A stretch of DNA of 64,000 nt from Nautilus pompilius (lineage: Eukaryota > Mollusca > Cephalopoda > Nautilida > Nautilidae): the NCBI GenBank assembly GCA_018389105.1, contig JACATO010002730.1:2648501-2712500 (forward strand), read 5' to 3'. Position 1 is the first letter of the stretch. Each line of letters starts with the position of its first letter. Shown piece after piece: positions 36,619 through 52,100 of the stretch. The notes below the pieces were generated by a model. That model saw only the letters and a list, made by a program, of their open reading frames with translations. It ran no database searches and was not told where the DNA came from. The translations under genes were made by a program, and so were the position numbers.

Positions 36619-39600
36619 TATAATTCTACAGTATATGTGAAGCATCTTACGAATTCAGCTGGTTTTAATTAAAGAACAGGATCCTTGATGCAATATGATG
36701 ATACTACAGACAGTTTTAAACTTTGCGGCACGTCAGGCAAGCGTACTAATTAAAGAAGAAAAAAACGAATAGAAATTAATTTTTTATTTTTCATTACTTT
36801 TATTTATCTGCACCTGAAAATAATGACAACATTGATTCAAACTAATGCCAAAAATTATTTTATTTAATATCCTTTTTTATTAATTAAAGTTATAAGTACG
36901 GCAGTTAGCAATCATTTTTTTTTCTTTAACACAAGGATTATTTCCAGTATTCAAGACATAAATATTCATTAGCTATTTCTCAATTCCGGTTTCTTATTTT
37001 ACTACCGCAGAATGAAGTTTATTAATGCCAAAGACTGAAAGACTGATGACGATAGTAACGTTGAAGAAGGTAGGGAAGAAATAATCATTGCCTGCAGTAG
37101 CATCTGAAATAAACGCCCTCGTATAAACCTCCCTCATCGTTCCAAACTAAATGGCGTTATTTCCAAAGTGGTTAATTTTAAGAAACATCCTTTGGTTTTC
37201 TATCTGTAAAAAGTATCAGGTCAAATAACTAAGATGGGCACATTTTATTAGCGCTTAAAGAATCAAGGAAATTAGAAATTTCACATAACTGTTGCTAAAT
37301 ATAAGAGTTTTATCTATTCTCTTCATTTTTCAATCAAACCAAACTACGTATTTCATTAAAGGTGTCTTTGTTTTGTTTGTATTTTTTCAAAGTTCACAAA
37401 AATATTACATATTTATTCTTTTTGCTATAATATAACCTTAATGCGAATTAAAAAACTTCTGGTTATTATACATATTTTTTTTGTTAGTGTTTTATTTAAT
37501 ATTACTAACTTTCTCAGAAAATATTATACCACTGATGTTTAAATAAAACCTGGTTAAACAGCTTCGTTGTAATGTTATTTGGCTGTTTCATTCGAACCTC
37601 ACTAGTAGTAAATAGCAAAATTATTTTCAGTATCTCAGTATGCAGATTATTTCTTTAATTTTCTGTACTAATTTAAAATGTTAGGTAGTATCATGTTACC
37701 TTTACTATTGAGGTATATTCAAATACTACACGTATCCTTTCGATAGAACTGTATGCAAAAAATTTTCATATAAAAGTATTTTTCGCTTAAAAATTAATAC
37801 AAACTAAGCGAATTCTTAAAATAAAATATTATTATATTATTTTTGCATCTGTTTTAGAACTTACAGACGAGATGGCGAGAAACTTTTATGTAATTCAGTA
37901 TTTTAGGAAATATATCTTTAATGTTTCATGATTATTATCAAAATTTGTCATGATAAAGTATCTCTTTTCTGTTCTTTTTTGTGAGTATATTACGTTTGTA
38001 CACAATGCTCATCAATGGAATTCGGACTTTGATAGCAGCGCCGAAGAATGCAGCGATAAATTTGTTCACATGTACGTCAAAGTTTCTTGTTGAATACATC
38101 GGGCGCCTCCCGCGCCTACAGTAAAAGAACGAAAAGTACTGTCTGTCGATCGTACTAGGAAATTCCTCTCTACCTCGACATTTTATCTAGGGTTTAGGGA
38201 ATCCACATCAAGATAAGTGAAAACGTTAACAGTCAACCGTACTACTGACGTATACTGAAACGTTCTGGCAAGATTACTCATGCTACCAACAGATGCCTAA
38301 CCAATCGGTAAGATCTTGACGCAAATTCTCAACTAGTTTATGGTATCTCTGCATACACTTTGGCGTAATTCTGTACATACCGAAAAAATATGTAACATTC
38401 CATATACATATACAACTGCACGGAAATATGCCCAAAAATTTAGTGAAAGATGAATTTCTATATTTGTATGCAACAACGTTTATACGTGACGTATCATTAA
38501 TTAATATCTGCTTGCCTTGCAGACTCTGCCCTAACATCGATTGGAATGTATGTGGAGATGTGGAATCTGCTTTTGTGACTACAAACGTTACCCTGGTACT
38601 GTTAGGCTTGAAAGTGCTAAAGATCCGAGAAAGCCACTAAAAATTAACCGCGGAACCTCAAAGACAAGTAACCTAAAAATCCAAAATAGAGCTTTAGATT
38701 TTTCAGATATGAGAGGAAACTAGCGTACAAATATTGAAGGAGAGTAAGAATAAACTATACTGTGGAAGTACACCAAACCAAGTGGGCCCTAACCGATGCT
38801 TGAATCTATCTTAGTTTAATATTCTGCCACTAGCTCACTGCTCCGCCCGATAATTAATTGCCAAGTATGATAATGTATCACATTCTATCATAAAATCATA
38901 AATCAGTACGCATTTATTTTGAAAAGGAAATGCAAAGACCACTTTAATTAAATAAATATATTTAAAAGTTTGCAAACTGAAACTTTACAATTTGTATATT
39001 AAACATAAAAAGAGTTTTTTCTTATGATGAATGGCATTGGCACAATATCTGTGAGGCAGTTAGCAATTGTGGTGAAAATCGTAAACCTACATACTTGTAC
39101 ATTTTTCTTGAGTAAGGCTGTTTATTTAGATTTATTTATATATGTTAAGGTTTACTAAAGTTTTTCATTTCTTTTCATTGTTGTCTAAATACTGTTTAAA
39201 TCGCTTCGAGTTTAATTTAAAATTATGCGAACAATTACAGTATGTTTTTTTCCAATATAAATTAAGAAATATGTAAAAGTGTTAGCTAGAGATAACCAAC
39301 TAAAACAAGTTAAGTTCATGTGCATTTCGTTAACAACGGATAAAGAATCAATTAAGCGTCTCTTCGATCAATATAGATCGCAGGTCGAAAAATATGACCA
39401 AAGTTCTTTCGTTACCTTAGAAATAACGATGAAAAAATCTGTTTTTCAATCATGCTTTTAGCTTCACACTGTACCTATAACATCTAGGTGTCTAGTTTTG
39501 TATGAATACTTGTAACAGAGTCTTAGTTAACGTCATGAATTATAAGATTTTACAGAAATCATCTATTTACATGTTAGATTTCAAATTTTGTAATCAACTA

Positions 39601-39759
39601 AGCGGTACGAAAATCATTACGTTAATGTAACTTTATTTTACAAATTCTGCAGATTTGATTTGAAATTATTTGGAAAATTTCAAAATGATGCAAAACCTTT
39701 GGCCACGGCTGTAAATATATTTCCAAAAAAAAAGAGTTCTTACTTTCTTACTTATATGC

Positions 39760-39815
39760 TGACGCGAGTTCAAATCTCTGTGGGTACCGGTTAGGTTTGA
39801 TTTACCTTGTTGGTA
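39760..39815 (+). repeat. Possible fragment of a tRNA-derived SINE
   Basis: GCGAGTTCAAATCTC resembles the B-box region of tRNA-derived SINEs common in molluscs, followed by TGTGGGTACC. No convincing A-box lies at the correct distance upstream and there is no poly-A or simple tail. It is a scrap at best. Confidence 0.25.
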
Positions 39816-42800
39816 GAGTTTCTTCATGGCCTTCTTCACCAGCCTGCCGTTCAGGTTTTACTTCGTGCACACAAAATTTCATCCACATCTAAATATGAAG
39901 TGTCATGATTGGGATTTCGCTTATGGTTTCACAACCAATATAAATGGGAAAGTATACAACGGAAACGGAAGTTTAGGTTCTATCAAAACTTGTTTTATTA
40001 CTTTGTGTCTCATGAGCTTTTACACTGTTTTGTCATAACAATGTGAAAATTGTAATTGCACCGCAATCTTCATTTCACCAATCTAAAAAGAGATAAAAAC
40101 AACATATAACTTATCTATAAATTTCTGTTCTTCATGTGAAAGGAAGTAATTATTTTGCGCCAGAACCTAATGTAACCAATATTTAATCAAATTATACACC
40201 AATCTTTGTATTTATCTTGGCACGTTACAGTATTTTAGAATATACTCTCTGCACAGGTTGACTATGGATAAATTGTTATCGTAAAAAAAATTTTTCATTT
40301 GTTTACATGTATATCCTTTAATTTGGGGTTAAACAGTAACAAATAAAAAGCAGAAAAGGGCCTTGATAAAGTTAAAAAAGGGGAAAAGTATTGATATTTT
40401 TACAAAATATTTCCGTATTGAGAAACAGAATATTCATATTTAAATAATTATATTAATAAAAATTAAATTTGATAGTATTATATTTATAATTACACGTTTA
40501 TTGTACTGTTTTATTATTTTAGCTATTTAAACAAAAAGCTTTTTTTAGCTTTAGCGTGCCATTTTCCTAAATACAGTGAATTACACCCTAAAGATTTTGA
40601 TATAAGGCGCCGCTAACAGACGGTATTGAAGCTTCCCTGATAAGTCAAGTGCTTTCTCCGTCAACATCAAAGGTTTATGGCTAATGGTGACAAATATAAG
40701 CTGAAGTACAAAAGCAAGAAAACTCTTACATTTTAAAGGTAATGATTCAGATGTAATTGCAGAATGATACTAGTATCTTCTTTGGAACTGATGGAAAATA
40801 TTTTGTTTAAAATAAAATATTTTAAATTACTATAATAAGATGTATAATAAAATAACTCATTCTATAACTATAAATAATGATTTGGAATTTTTGTATACAC
40901 TTATTTAAATACACTTAATGACTTAATAGAATTTTGCTCATATCTTTTAATACATAAAAACATTAAATAATTAAGCTAAATTAGGAAGTCAACACCAGTT
41001 ATGAATAGTATACATGGTATAGATGTAACCAGTATGCTGTTTTCATAGACGTTCTTTATTTTATTTCATTTATTTCTTATTTTGAAATAGTATTGCAATG
41101 TAATGTTAAATATCCAAAGTTGCATTGACGATTCCATATTTTTAATTCTATAGCACATACTATTTAATATTTTATACATGTATAAGATTATGTATATACA
41201 TATACAGCGCATAAAATTGCGTTTAGTTTGTCATGGTAGTTATAAAAGGTAAAGTAAATGTTTCTTCTCTTCTAGAGCAACTATCTTATTTGCGTTTCCC
41301 TGACATCTGTATGACCTACATTACTGTCTACTCTAACAATTAATCTGACGAACTAGATTCTTCAATTTTTTTTTGCTTACATAATCTTTACGTGTACTGC
41401 TACTCCACTTCACACTTTTTATCCTACTTCCAACAGAGAATTTACTCATAGCAGTATTAAAATTAATAATTCTATAGCTAGACAGCTGTTCACTGCTCTC
41501 CAAAAAAATTTGACATCAAACTGCGCTCTTGTCGATAACAAACAATCCTTAATGTTTCAAATCAGATAGAACCGTGGAACACCCCAATAGCTTGTAAAAT
41601 GCCTGGCAAAACTCTCTGGATCCAACAGTTTCTTTTTCTTGAATCAAATATTATTAGGTGTTTTTGCAAAATGATACTTACAGTAACAATTAATACTTTC
41701 TAAGGCTGCAGTTCATCTGAGAACAGTGTGATTGTAAAGGGTAAAGACTATTTAAGCTACTGCTCAATGGAATTTCAAAGAAGGCTGCTATAAATTATAG
41801 TTAGCATCTGGCATGTCGTTTTTGTATGTATAGGGAAAGTTATTTACTTACACAAACTAGTTGATTTTAAATGTAAATTATTTGTCAAAACGATAGCTAC
41901 TCACTGTTTTTACTTCAGATATTTCAGTGTTTATTCATACTACAATCCTTTTATCTTTACGCAGTCAGCACAGCATTACATTTGCTCGCGAATCTACATA
42001 ATGACACAATGTCGATCATCAAGCTCCGATCAGAGTTAGAAATTAAGTCGTTTTTTTCCAGATTTTAACCGGTAAATGGTTGTTGACTGAGAAACTTTGT
42101 AGATAGTTTTCACAACTCTAAAAGATATTACCACTGCAGAAATTGCGGATTAAACAATTCTTATACAACTAGAGCTAACTTTAAGCTAGTAGTATATTGA
42201 ATAATGAATTCAATACTTTGAATTAACTGGTTTCACGCATTTGACATTCGAATCAGAAGTCGATTTACACGTAGTCTGCCTGCAATATAGAGGTGTCAAA
42301 ATATCAAGAATCTTGTATAACTTTGGCATTTCCAAATATGATTTTTATATTTCAATATCTTTCTATGTGTAGATATTATTTATTGTCCTTCATCTCTTAA
42401 ATGGTGACACAAACACACCAGTGATTTCATTACTAGACAGGTTTCATCTTTCATTATTTATCATGAAAATCCATACGTTGGAGCTTTATAAAACTACACA
42501 TAATTTTGTAATCATATTCATTAAATGCAAAATACTTTAAAATATCTTTGGTATAAATGATATCTTGGTTATTTTAATGTTTTTCAATAGATGTATTGAT
42601 TTTGATTTTGTTTAATATTTTGATAATTAAAAATAATTAATTAAACTAAACCACTTTTAATTTATTTTAAAAAAATTCTTGCCTATTTTTAAAGATGAAA
42701 ATACGAAAATTCGTTTCATATTTATTTACATCAGCTTCTATTACCTACGACTGCGCCAAAGTGCAGCCACGCCGAAATTTAAAAACCGTAGTAAAACTCC

Positions 42801-43569
42801 TTTCTTCAGTTGAAGGATGAAACCCACGCCGAACAGATAGAAAAAAATATCCAGAAGAAATCATCCAAGATTTTCCAAAGCCAAACCAAATCTTTCCTCG
42901 TCACAGATCAAACTTAGGTCCACATTAATAGTAGACCGATACGGTGTGTATTGGCTATCCGCAGCCCAAGTATGGAATACTTTATTATTGTTGCAATTGG
43001 CACGGCGTAATAATAGTCACAAAAATTTATATAAAACTAAGGATGATTATTGTCCTGTAAAATGAAAACCTTGTTACAACTGCATCAATTAGTATGTTTA
43101 ACAAACGATAGTATCCTCTTCACGTAAACATCACGATTTAATGTCAGAACATTACATTTAAACTGAGAACCAAGCGTCGACTGTATCGAAAGATTTCATC
43201 ATTTTAGATAACATGCGTTTGAGATGTCTATTTAGTTTCCGTTATAGGATACTCTATATCTGATATAACACCTATTTTCAGTTAATTAAAATTCTTTATT
43301 TTTAGCATTAATACTACTGATAATGCTGGTATCTTTCTGCAGAATATATGTGGTAATATTTGAAAATGTTTGAAACAAGGAGCTCATTACGATGTGCTTG
43401 TTTTAACCTTTAAAGACAGTAGCCTGTAATAATGCAGGGAACAAATTTCGTAGAAAACTACAGGAGAAAACTGGTCCGGTTTACGTAACCCGAGGCTCGC
43501 TGTTGCTAGGTAATTAGGTCCAGTCTGCTTTCTTCAATAGTTGTGGAAAACAGCACTCTCTCATTCAGT

Positions 43570-43600
43570 CATTTGTGTTGCGGCGCCGTTCACACAAATG
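43570..43600. repeat. Inverted repeat CATTTGTGT / ACACAAATG with a palindromic GC core
   Basis: Perfect 9-bp arms (43,570-43,578 and 43,592-43,600) surround CGGCGCCG (43,581-43,588), itself a perfect palindrome. It could be a protein-binding site or a stem-loop. Function is unknown. Confidence 0.7.
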
Positions 43601-46600
43601 CTGTTGGATAAACATATCTGGGTCTAATGAAAGGTGGGCGAGCAGATCTTGGGTAGCTAAAAAAGGCAAATCAATAGCAACGGAACGTTTACTCGCGAGG
43701 ATTCATCCTTAACATTACGGTGTCTCATTTTCTGTCCGTAACTTTACAATAAAACTCGTTGAAACTAAATTTAAAGATTTTAAATAAAAATATAAATTAC
43801 AGATTCATCATCTTTTCTAAAGTAGAAATTGTTAGAATATTACGTGTCATGGGCATACAAAGGTAAACCCTGACACCAAAATGCAAGTTTTTTATAACCT
43901 GAGCAACAAAATGTATCTATTTAATTCTTTTCTGAATAATAAAAAATATATTACTTCTGTAAAAAATATCGGTGCAGGATCAATGAATCATAAGACGCAT
44001 TTACACGGACCTTCTTAAATGCATCACATCAGTTTTCTTGCCAGATATCTTTATATCATTTTGAAAGACGAAAATCTAATAGAACAATTTTCTTCGCACG
44101 TCTGTTTTGAAACAGCTATTTTATTAATAAGTTGCTGTCTATTTTGAAAGAATACTCAACTTGTGTGGCAACTTCATGTTTTCTTTCCTATTCATATACG
44201 GAAAAAAGGTTTTTTGCTAGACCTATATGTGTATGCGTATACGAAAACAATAGTCAAGATTTCTTGTATGAGAGCCATTGCCATTCTGTACGCGAATACC
44301 GTACGTGTACAGGAAATTCAAAGGTTGGAGAGGAGATCACTATGGGCAGGCTAATGGACGCACGATTGAAATTGAATGCGGTACCCTGCATTGTGACGCC
44401 ATTTTATCTTATTTTTCTTATTTCCCTCCAGTACATGTAGATGCACAAATTGATCGTGTCACGCCATTCATCGTTTGATGTGCAAAGATTTATTGACTTC
44501 ATACATAGAAAGGTGCGTCCGATATAACCCAAGAATGGAGAACCACAAGCATTAGCGGATACTAGTAAATGTAGGTTGGGGTAACATAGCCGAAACTCGC
44601 AGTATCAGAAGCATGGAGGGGTAATAAAGAACATAAAAGACCGTCATGTACGCTTGCTCTGATGTGACGCACGAAATCAGTTTCTAACAGTCGTATACGA
44701 ACATGCGCAGACATGGGTTTTAAGCTGTATATTTTATAGCTACCCAAGCTATTTATAGTTTTATTTTGTTGATTATGGACAATATTTACTTGGTGAACGC
44801 CGCTTGTAAGTATTTATTTATGCAGTGATATAAGATGAATATGTAAATCAAAATAACGACAAATTTATTTATTTACCTTCATTTTCTTAGAAAAATTGAG
44901 AATGTTACATAGTCACAGACTTGGAACACATTTGTCTAGTAAATAAAAAGAATTCGAAAATGATTTAAAGATTATGAATACAGTTGCTTTTGTCTTTTCT
45001 CTCGGCTTGAAAAACTCTGAAATTTTTACATATTTTTAAATCAAAGCTATTTTTATGTTTTATAAATAATAGAATAAAATAAGTCACAAGATAACCCAAA
45101 ACAAAAAAAATAATTTTAAAGGGCTTCTGTCAATCGCCCTACCAACGTAAATATTCGTAGCTTCGGCATCTTCATTCCGTTGTTTACAATTTGCTAGTCA
45201 ATATCTGAATGACTGATGCCAAAATCAATCTAATGTAGAAAAGGCTTGGTAGTCACGATTGGCCAGCCAGAGTGTCAATAAGATTTTTCTCAGTGTCGAT
45301 GCGAGCCGCTGGAGCAGATTGCTTTTGACAACAGTCGTTTGATATTGATCAGGGTTGATAAATAAGATGCAGACTTTGAATATAAGGTTGCTGCAAATCT
45401 CAGTTTTGGATTTGCGGTCAACAAATTTCAAAGATAGCATGGCAAGTCAATCTAAGCTATGTTGATTTTGGTTCTGATTTTATGCAGTATTTTAGTTTGT
45501 GTGGAGGTTGTTTATTCGTGTTATGTTCCATAAACGTTGGAAATAAAGGCCGAAATAGCTGCTGGGTGCTGTTGCATGATGTCCTTCGCCACCGCCCTCT
45601 GCCATAAGAAGGTCTGTTGTTCGTTTTTTCGGGCGAGAAAGAGCAAAAGTAGTCTCAGACCTTGTAAGACAGATTCGGCGTTACTTTAATGAGACTAGCA
45701 AAATGTTAGATCAAGCAGACGGAGGAGATGCTCATGATGCACGCGTCCTGAGTGTGCTTGGATACGCTTTTAGAATAAAGCAAAACAAATATACTTGTTA
45801 ATGCATGTACTAAAAAAAATATATACCTATATTTATTTGTCAAAATAACATCTTAAATTTGTTTTTTTATTTGTTAAGTATCATTATGAGTAATTTCGAA
45901 AGTTTGTTTTTCACACTGATTGAACTATAACCAACAAAAGAACTTTACATGGCATTTCAAACCAGTTGTTGTATTCGATATTTAATAAACATAAAATGCT
46001 GATCTTGTTTTTTTTATGTTTTATGCCAGTCATTCAAAACAGACGAAGTTCATTTATTGTGTAAACATATTATTGTATTAAACTTTATCATATATTACTA
46101 TGTTTAGTGATTCGGTTTTAATGAAAAATTACTAATACACAGCATCTTCTTCAATCATATAATTCTTTGTAATGAGTAGCGAGAAAACCGTAACCACCAA
46201 ACCAAGCGTATCTTGCATTACGAATATGTTGACACAAACAAAAATATGAACTTCTGTGCTCTAATTTTAGTTTGATTTGGTTATAAGACAAATATGATCA
46301 AAATAAATAACGAAAAATTGATATTTTTTATAAAAATAATATACAACACAGAATGCCGGACCTTCTAACACCAAGTAAAATATATGAAACAAATGAAACG
46401 TTTAATATCAGAAAAGTGTAGTTTAATTTTTTTCTCTCATTTAAAACTGAAAATGCATGGCAGTTAAATATGCGGTTTAGCGTTCTTTGCTTTAAGCCGT
46501 GTCTCTAATCATTGTTCTTACTTCGAAAGTATACATGAAGAATATAATTAGGTATTTATTGATCTCTTGTAAGATATATTTCTGTTCAGTTAAGATTCAA

Positions 46601-48936
46601 CTCACTGCTGCCATGAAAGGCGTTAAAAATTTCATTTTTAAGATTTTGGTTGCAGATTTTAAAAAAATGCTTTTGTCGATTTATCGGTTGCTAATCCAAA
46701 ATGTTTAAGGTAAAAATTAAATGTTTCCGTGTTTTTCCTCATTGCACTACACAGATGATTGTTTCTCAATTCGTGGGGTTATATCCATGAAGAGATGGGA
46801 AGTTCCAAAAAGGATCACCTGTTCTCTTTTAAGGGCTTCATTTTCCGTACACATTCATGCCACTAATGCTCTTGCCTGCATTCTCTCTGTTTCATACTTT
46901 AATGAAAACCATTTGCTTTCAAAATTAAGCAAAATAAACTGTCATTACTGCTGAAATTAGTGAGATAATTGTAAATGAACATCGTCAGGAAGTAGGCTGG
47001 TTTTTCACGTGCTATTTTATGTAATTATAAAATCTCTGCCCAAATGGTATTAGAACACTACTGAACATAATAGATATTAAGCCAAACCGTTTTATAGCTT
47101 TATATTTGTTTCATTATCTTAAATTTAATTTGATTCATTTTCTTTTAAAAACATTGTTTCAGAAACTATACTGAAGGGACTTTACATCTACGTGCATCAT
47201 AATGTCTGCAGAAATTTAGCGCATTGTATTATTTAGCTACCTGATCAGTTGACCATTGATGCGATATCTAACTATCAAAATAGCGGTGCAATAAGCTTAA
47301 CAAAGGTTTCATAGGAAGCTCTTTGCAGATTTAATTCTAATGTCTACTGGGCATTTCGTTATAACTTTTCAAAATCATTTCCGTTTATTCAAAACATGGT
47401 TAGGCCAAAAACATGTGATGATTACCCGTGGTCAGATTGAACCCGCTATTACAAATCTTCAGTATATATAATCGTATTCAGTTCTGTCATATAATAAAAG
47501 TTAATTATTTAAAATATAGAATAAGAATTATTGTCGTGCGCTCAATCAATAAAATATTTTGAGAATAGCATACTGTGATAAGACTTTAGGCTTTCATTGA
47601 GCAACAAATTGACTTATATATTGATTTGGGTCATTCGCCGTCAGAGCCCAATTTAATTCCCAGAGTTGAAGAATGAAGCAGCGCTAGGAACAAATTAGTA
47701 AAATTATTTGCATGACTAAGCGTAAATGGTCAGTGTTATTATTTTTGGTATTGTTTATCGGTCAGTACATTATATTCCATTGCAAGCACTAAAGATAATA
47801 CGAAATGTCCGAAAGCTACTTGGAGTAAACCAATTATATTCAGTGAACGCCAGTTAATTAACCACTGGCGTTATTCATATTTTAGTATTGGTTAGGTTCG
47901 ACAATTCGAACCAAACCTTAATATAAATAAAATAAAATATGACTGAAATATGATATTGTTAACCAGAAGTATTGATAAAACACAAGAAAAAATCTTTTCT
48001 TTTCGAATATTTTATTAATTCTCCAAAGATGTTCTTTGACAAATAATTGCATAAATATTAAATGAGGAAACAAAACAGACGGTAGAAGATTTATGTCGAT
48101 CTAATCACGAGTGTAGGTATTCCTCTTGTAATAAATACAACTCGGTCTAATTCATGATCGCTTGCACGCTCCTGTTTGAAGTGCTGTTTGGAACATGCCG
48201 GGTTATCGCATCTGTGGAACGAATCAAATGGAACTTGATGTATTACGCAATAATTAAGAAACTGTACACTACCTTAAGTGCAACATTAACTACTAATACA
48301 CCATAAATTGCATATCTGATGTGCTAAGATAAATATATACCCCAGGCTGACTGTAAAACTGTAAAAGTAATTGGTGCGTTGCGATTAGATCATTTTTATC
48401 TATGAAATCATGCAAGGCAAATGAAAGTGGTACTAATTGCGGAGATCTAATGCTAAAGTCATTTCATAAAATACAATGATTCCTAGCGCAGGCAAAGTAA
48501 ATTTAAATATTCGCAATTTATGTGAAGAGTGACAATAATAATTTTCTGTCACGATAATCTTTGTAAAAGAAAATAAACTCTTTTCTTACTATAACAATGA
48601 ATCAAAATCAACAAATAATTATTTTCTCTGTAATTTTTCTCTTTAGAAGCTAATATAATCTTAATAAAATTTGGCCATGATATATAGAAAAAACTTCACA
48701 TATAAACCGATCTTGGTATTTTTATTTACTCACTTGAAAATAACCAGAAAAAATTTATGATTTTCGTTTTGTAGAGAAATTCAGAAATGTCTGATTTTTT
48801 CGATTTTTATTATTTGTTTTTTATCAGAATTTGACATGCATTCAAAGATATTTCCATTTATAATACTAGATTCTAGATTATTTTCATCAATAAATAGCTA
48901 ATAACCAAATATCAGACATTTAAGCAAAATAAAACA

Positions 48937-49104
<168 letters not shown>

Positions 49105-52100
49105 CTGATTATTTGAAATTTCATGTGGTTTAGAAACAAATTGATATTCATTTGTTTTACAATCCATAATACTTTGCGCTTTTACTATTTGGATTTTAAA
49201 TCGAAAATTAAGATCAGCAATAGCTAATGATCAAGATTTTGGACATTCGCGGTATTGTGAGAATGAAATTGACTCTCTGAACAGAATGGTAACAGCTATC
49301 TCATGTTTGCTTGATGCTATTCTGATTAAGGAAGGAAACTTTGCAACAGTTCATGAACGTAAGACGATGGGATTTTCTTCGATCACTTTGTGCATATTAA
49401 ATTTCAATACAAGATACATTGCCTGCATTTCTATACCGAACATCCGCTATAGTATTTCTAATGTCATTGTGAAAAGTGAAGATTGCCTAAAGCACCAATT
49501 GTTTGGCGTTTGGAACAGGGTGTAACTAATAGTGTTAAGCAGTTAGAGAAATAATTTTAGAGAGGTATTTCTATATAAGTTTTTTAAAAATAACTCATTG
49601 CTTTGTTGTGTTTTGTAGCTGAAGCAAAAATATTTGGGATTTCTGCATCATGCTTTTGTGTCAATTATCTCCACTAGTAATAATGCTTATTTAAAATGAT
49701 TTTTATTTTTTTATCTCCATATAAACCTTATATTTCCAATACAGTTTCTTCATATATCATATAAAAAATACTTAAATTAATCACCTCATTTTAAAATTTC
49801 TAGTCTGTACATCGATGCCAACTAGAGAGGCAAACCTATGGAAGAAACTTAGTACCACAGATGTCCACTAAGAAGCGAAGTCAGTCGTGCGCCTTGTGAT
49901 ATCGGGCACTTTCTACTTTGGTTGGAAAAGCTTTATTAGAAATCTTCCTTTTTAGACGAAAGAAGAAACCGAAGAATCCGGAGAAAAACACGCAGCCGAC
50001 CGGTAAACAAAAGCCCGAAGATCCCATGCAAGTGAGGTAAGCCAAGCTGAAACAGTTCTCTTCCAACATCGATTTATGTAATTCGACTTTACCAGTCCAG
50101 TAAAGCAACAAGAAGACAACTTCACGGCCATCAGATTGTTCAAAATTCATCTGGACATTTTTAGGGATACACCAAACGATTTGAATACATATGGAGTTTT
50201 TGAAAAAAAAAAAACGTAATAAAGAATTCTTCAGAATAGTGGCATGAAAAAAAGCAATTACTTATTTCCTGTGTTTGATAGTTATTTTTTTTTTTGTTAA
50301 AACTCTACTCTAGAATGATAACAAGAATCACTAGGTCCCAAAATTAATGAGAGTATCAGTGTCACATGACGGACACGAAGCAGAAATCATACACAGAGCA
50401 CGGGTATACGGTTACCAAGTATTATGATGGATTGCTTTGTGCTCACATTTATTGCCGTGTAGACAAATTGGCACTAAGTAGTTACATGGTACGCTGACAA
50501 AGCTCACGCCCCCCAACATTTGAACTGCTGTCTTGGTAAATTAGCTTAAAATATTTTATAATCGAATGTGAAAACGTTCAAGTGTTAAAATGCTTTTTAA
50601 AAGATGCAATATAGCCTTAATAAGCGACGTTTTTATATCGTTGTGCCCTTTCGCCACCTCCCGAACACTGTCTGATTAAATACATTTATGCCTTTACTGG
50701 AAAAATAGCAAGCACTCGCTAAACGTCGCTTACATTTGCTATTTAGTATTGATGGAAATGACATACGTGTGCATCTTTATTATTTTTTGATATTCCAAAA
50801 CAATACTTTTAAAGATCTAAATAATTAAATATGAAAATAAGAGTGAAAAATATGAGTAACATTATAAATATTAAATATAAAATAGATAAAACCATAAAAT
50901 TTATTTATCTTTAAGAAAAGACAATGATATTCTAAAAAATTCTCAACCGTATTCTGTAACTTTAATATACTGTTCAAACAACTTTAATGAACAGAAAGAG
51001 AAAGATAAAGTAACGAATAATGCATAAACCAGACTAGTCAAGTTTCTTTATTTTGTTTTAAATAAAGAAGCTACATTGCTGAAAAATATCTTTATATTCC
51101 CATACATTTGCTGTTTAAATATAATTTATACTAAATATGTTTTCTTTATTTTGGTAATGTGGTGAAAAAAACAAAAACAAGCGTAACCGATGTAGTAAAG
51201 AAATGGTACCAAGATGCGTTCTGCCCGATGTTCGCTGATATCCACAAACAATAATGCAGCATTAATGGATAATTTCCCTAAAATATTATATTAAATATAG
51301 TTGTATTATATGTGTATCTATACGGATCACATTAAAATCTAGTTTCACCACACGATATAGTTTTGAAATTCCTAGCCAAACCAGATATAAAATGCTTTCA
51401 GCCTTTTTCAAATTTAATTTTCTAATGTAGTTATTAAATATTTTTCGCAATTTATTTTATTTTTATCTGTACCTAAACTCCTTAAAATTTTATTTATGCA
51501 CAACCTTGTCTAAAAACATTAGTGATATTTACCACGATTACGGATGAAATTAGTCGAGCTGCAATGTCAACACAAGTAATCGAGATGTTTATTTTGGACA
51601 AATCAAGAATCGGTAACAAGATTATAAGAACTTAAAACTATACAGCATTTACACTAATTTTAATACCCTTTTTGTTATCATATATTTACCAGATGTGACT
51701 CCTGATCTTCTGAAAAATATTAGAAGCAGCAAAAAAAAAAAAAAGAAATTACCCATCTAGTTCGAACAGGTTCAAAGTGCTGCTTATTTACTTACGATCC
51801 TAAGATATTATTGTCATCGGATGTTAAAAACCAACAGTACTTTATCATATCTAATCATCTAACAAAGCAAAGTATCGCCTGAAAATACAAAAAAATATAT
51901 TACAGTAATTCTGTTTCCTCTAATTAAATTGCTTAAATAAAGTATTAGCTATCTTCCCAACTAGTGAGTTAGTTTCTGTCAACTTTTTATTCGATTGCAA
52001 AACTTTGGTACCCAAAATTCTATTATAAAAATATACTTTAGCTGTATTAAATTAACGAGATTTAATTCACAAGTTTGCCAGTTTGTTCGTGTTTCCTATA

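Noticed and set aside
38428..38723. Possible second exon after TGCTTGCCTTGCAG near 38,508-38,521
   Set aside because: The acceptor is plausible, but joining it in phase 1 to the exon at 22,822 reaches a stop within about 20 codons, and the two open frames here match no domain.
47891..47915. GGTTCG/CGAACC inverted repeat
   Set aside because: The 6-bp arms are too short to separate from chance, and no tRNA or SINE structure surrounds them.
49881..50150. Minus-strand 89-codon frame with Cys and a hydrophobic segment
   Set aside because: It looks membrane-protein-like (FSLAYLTCMGSSGFCLPVG), but no family, splice signal or second exon supports it. It is worth a tblastn, not an annotation.
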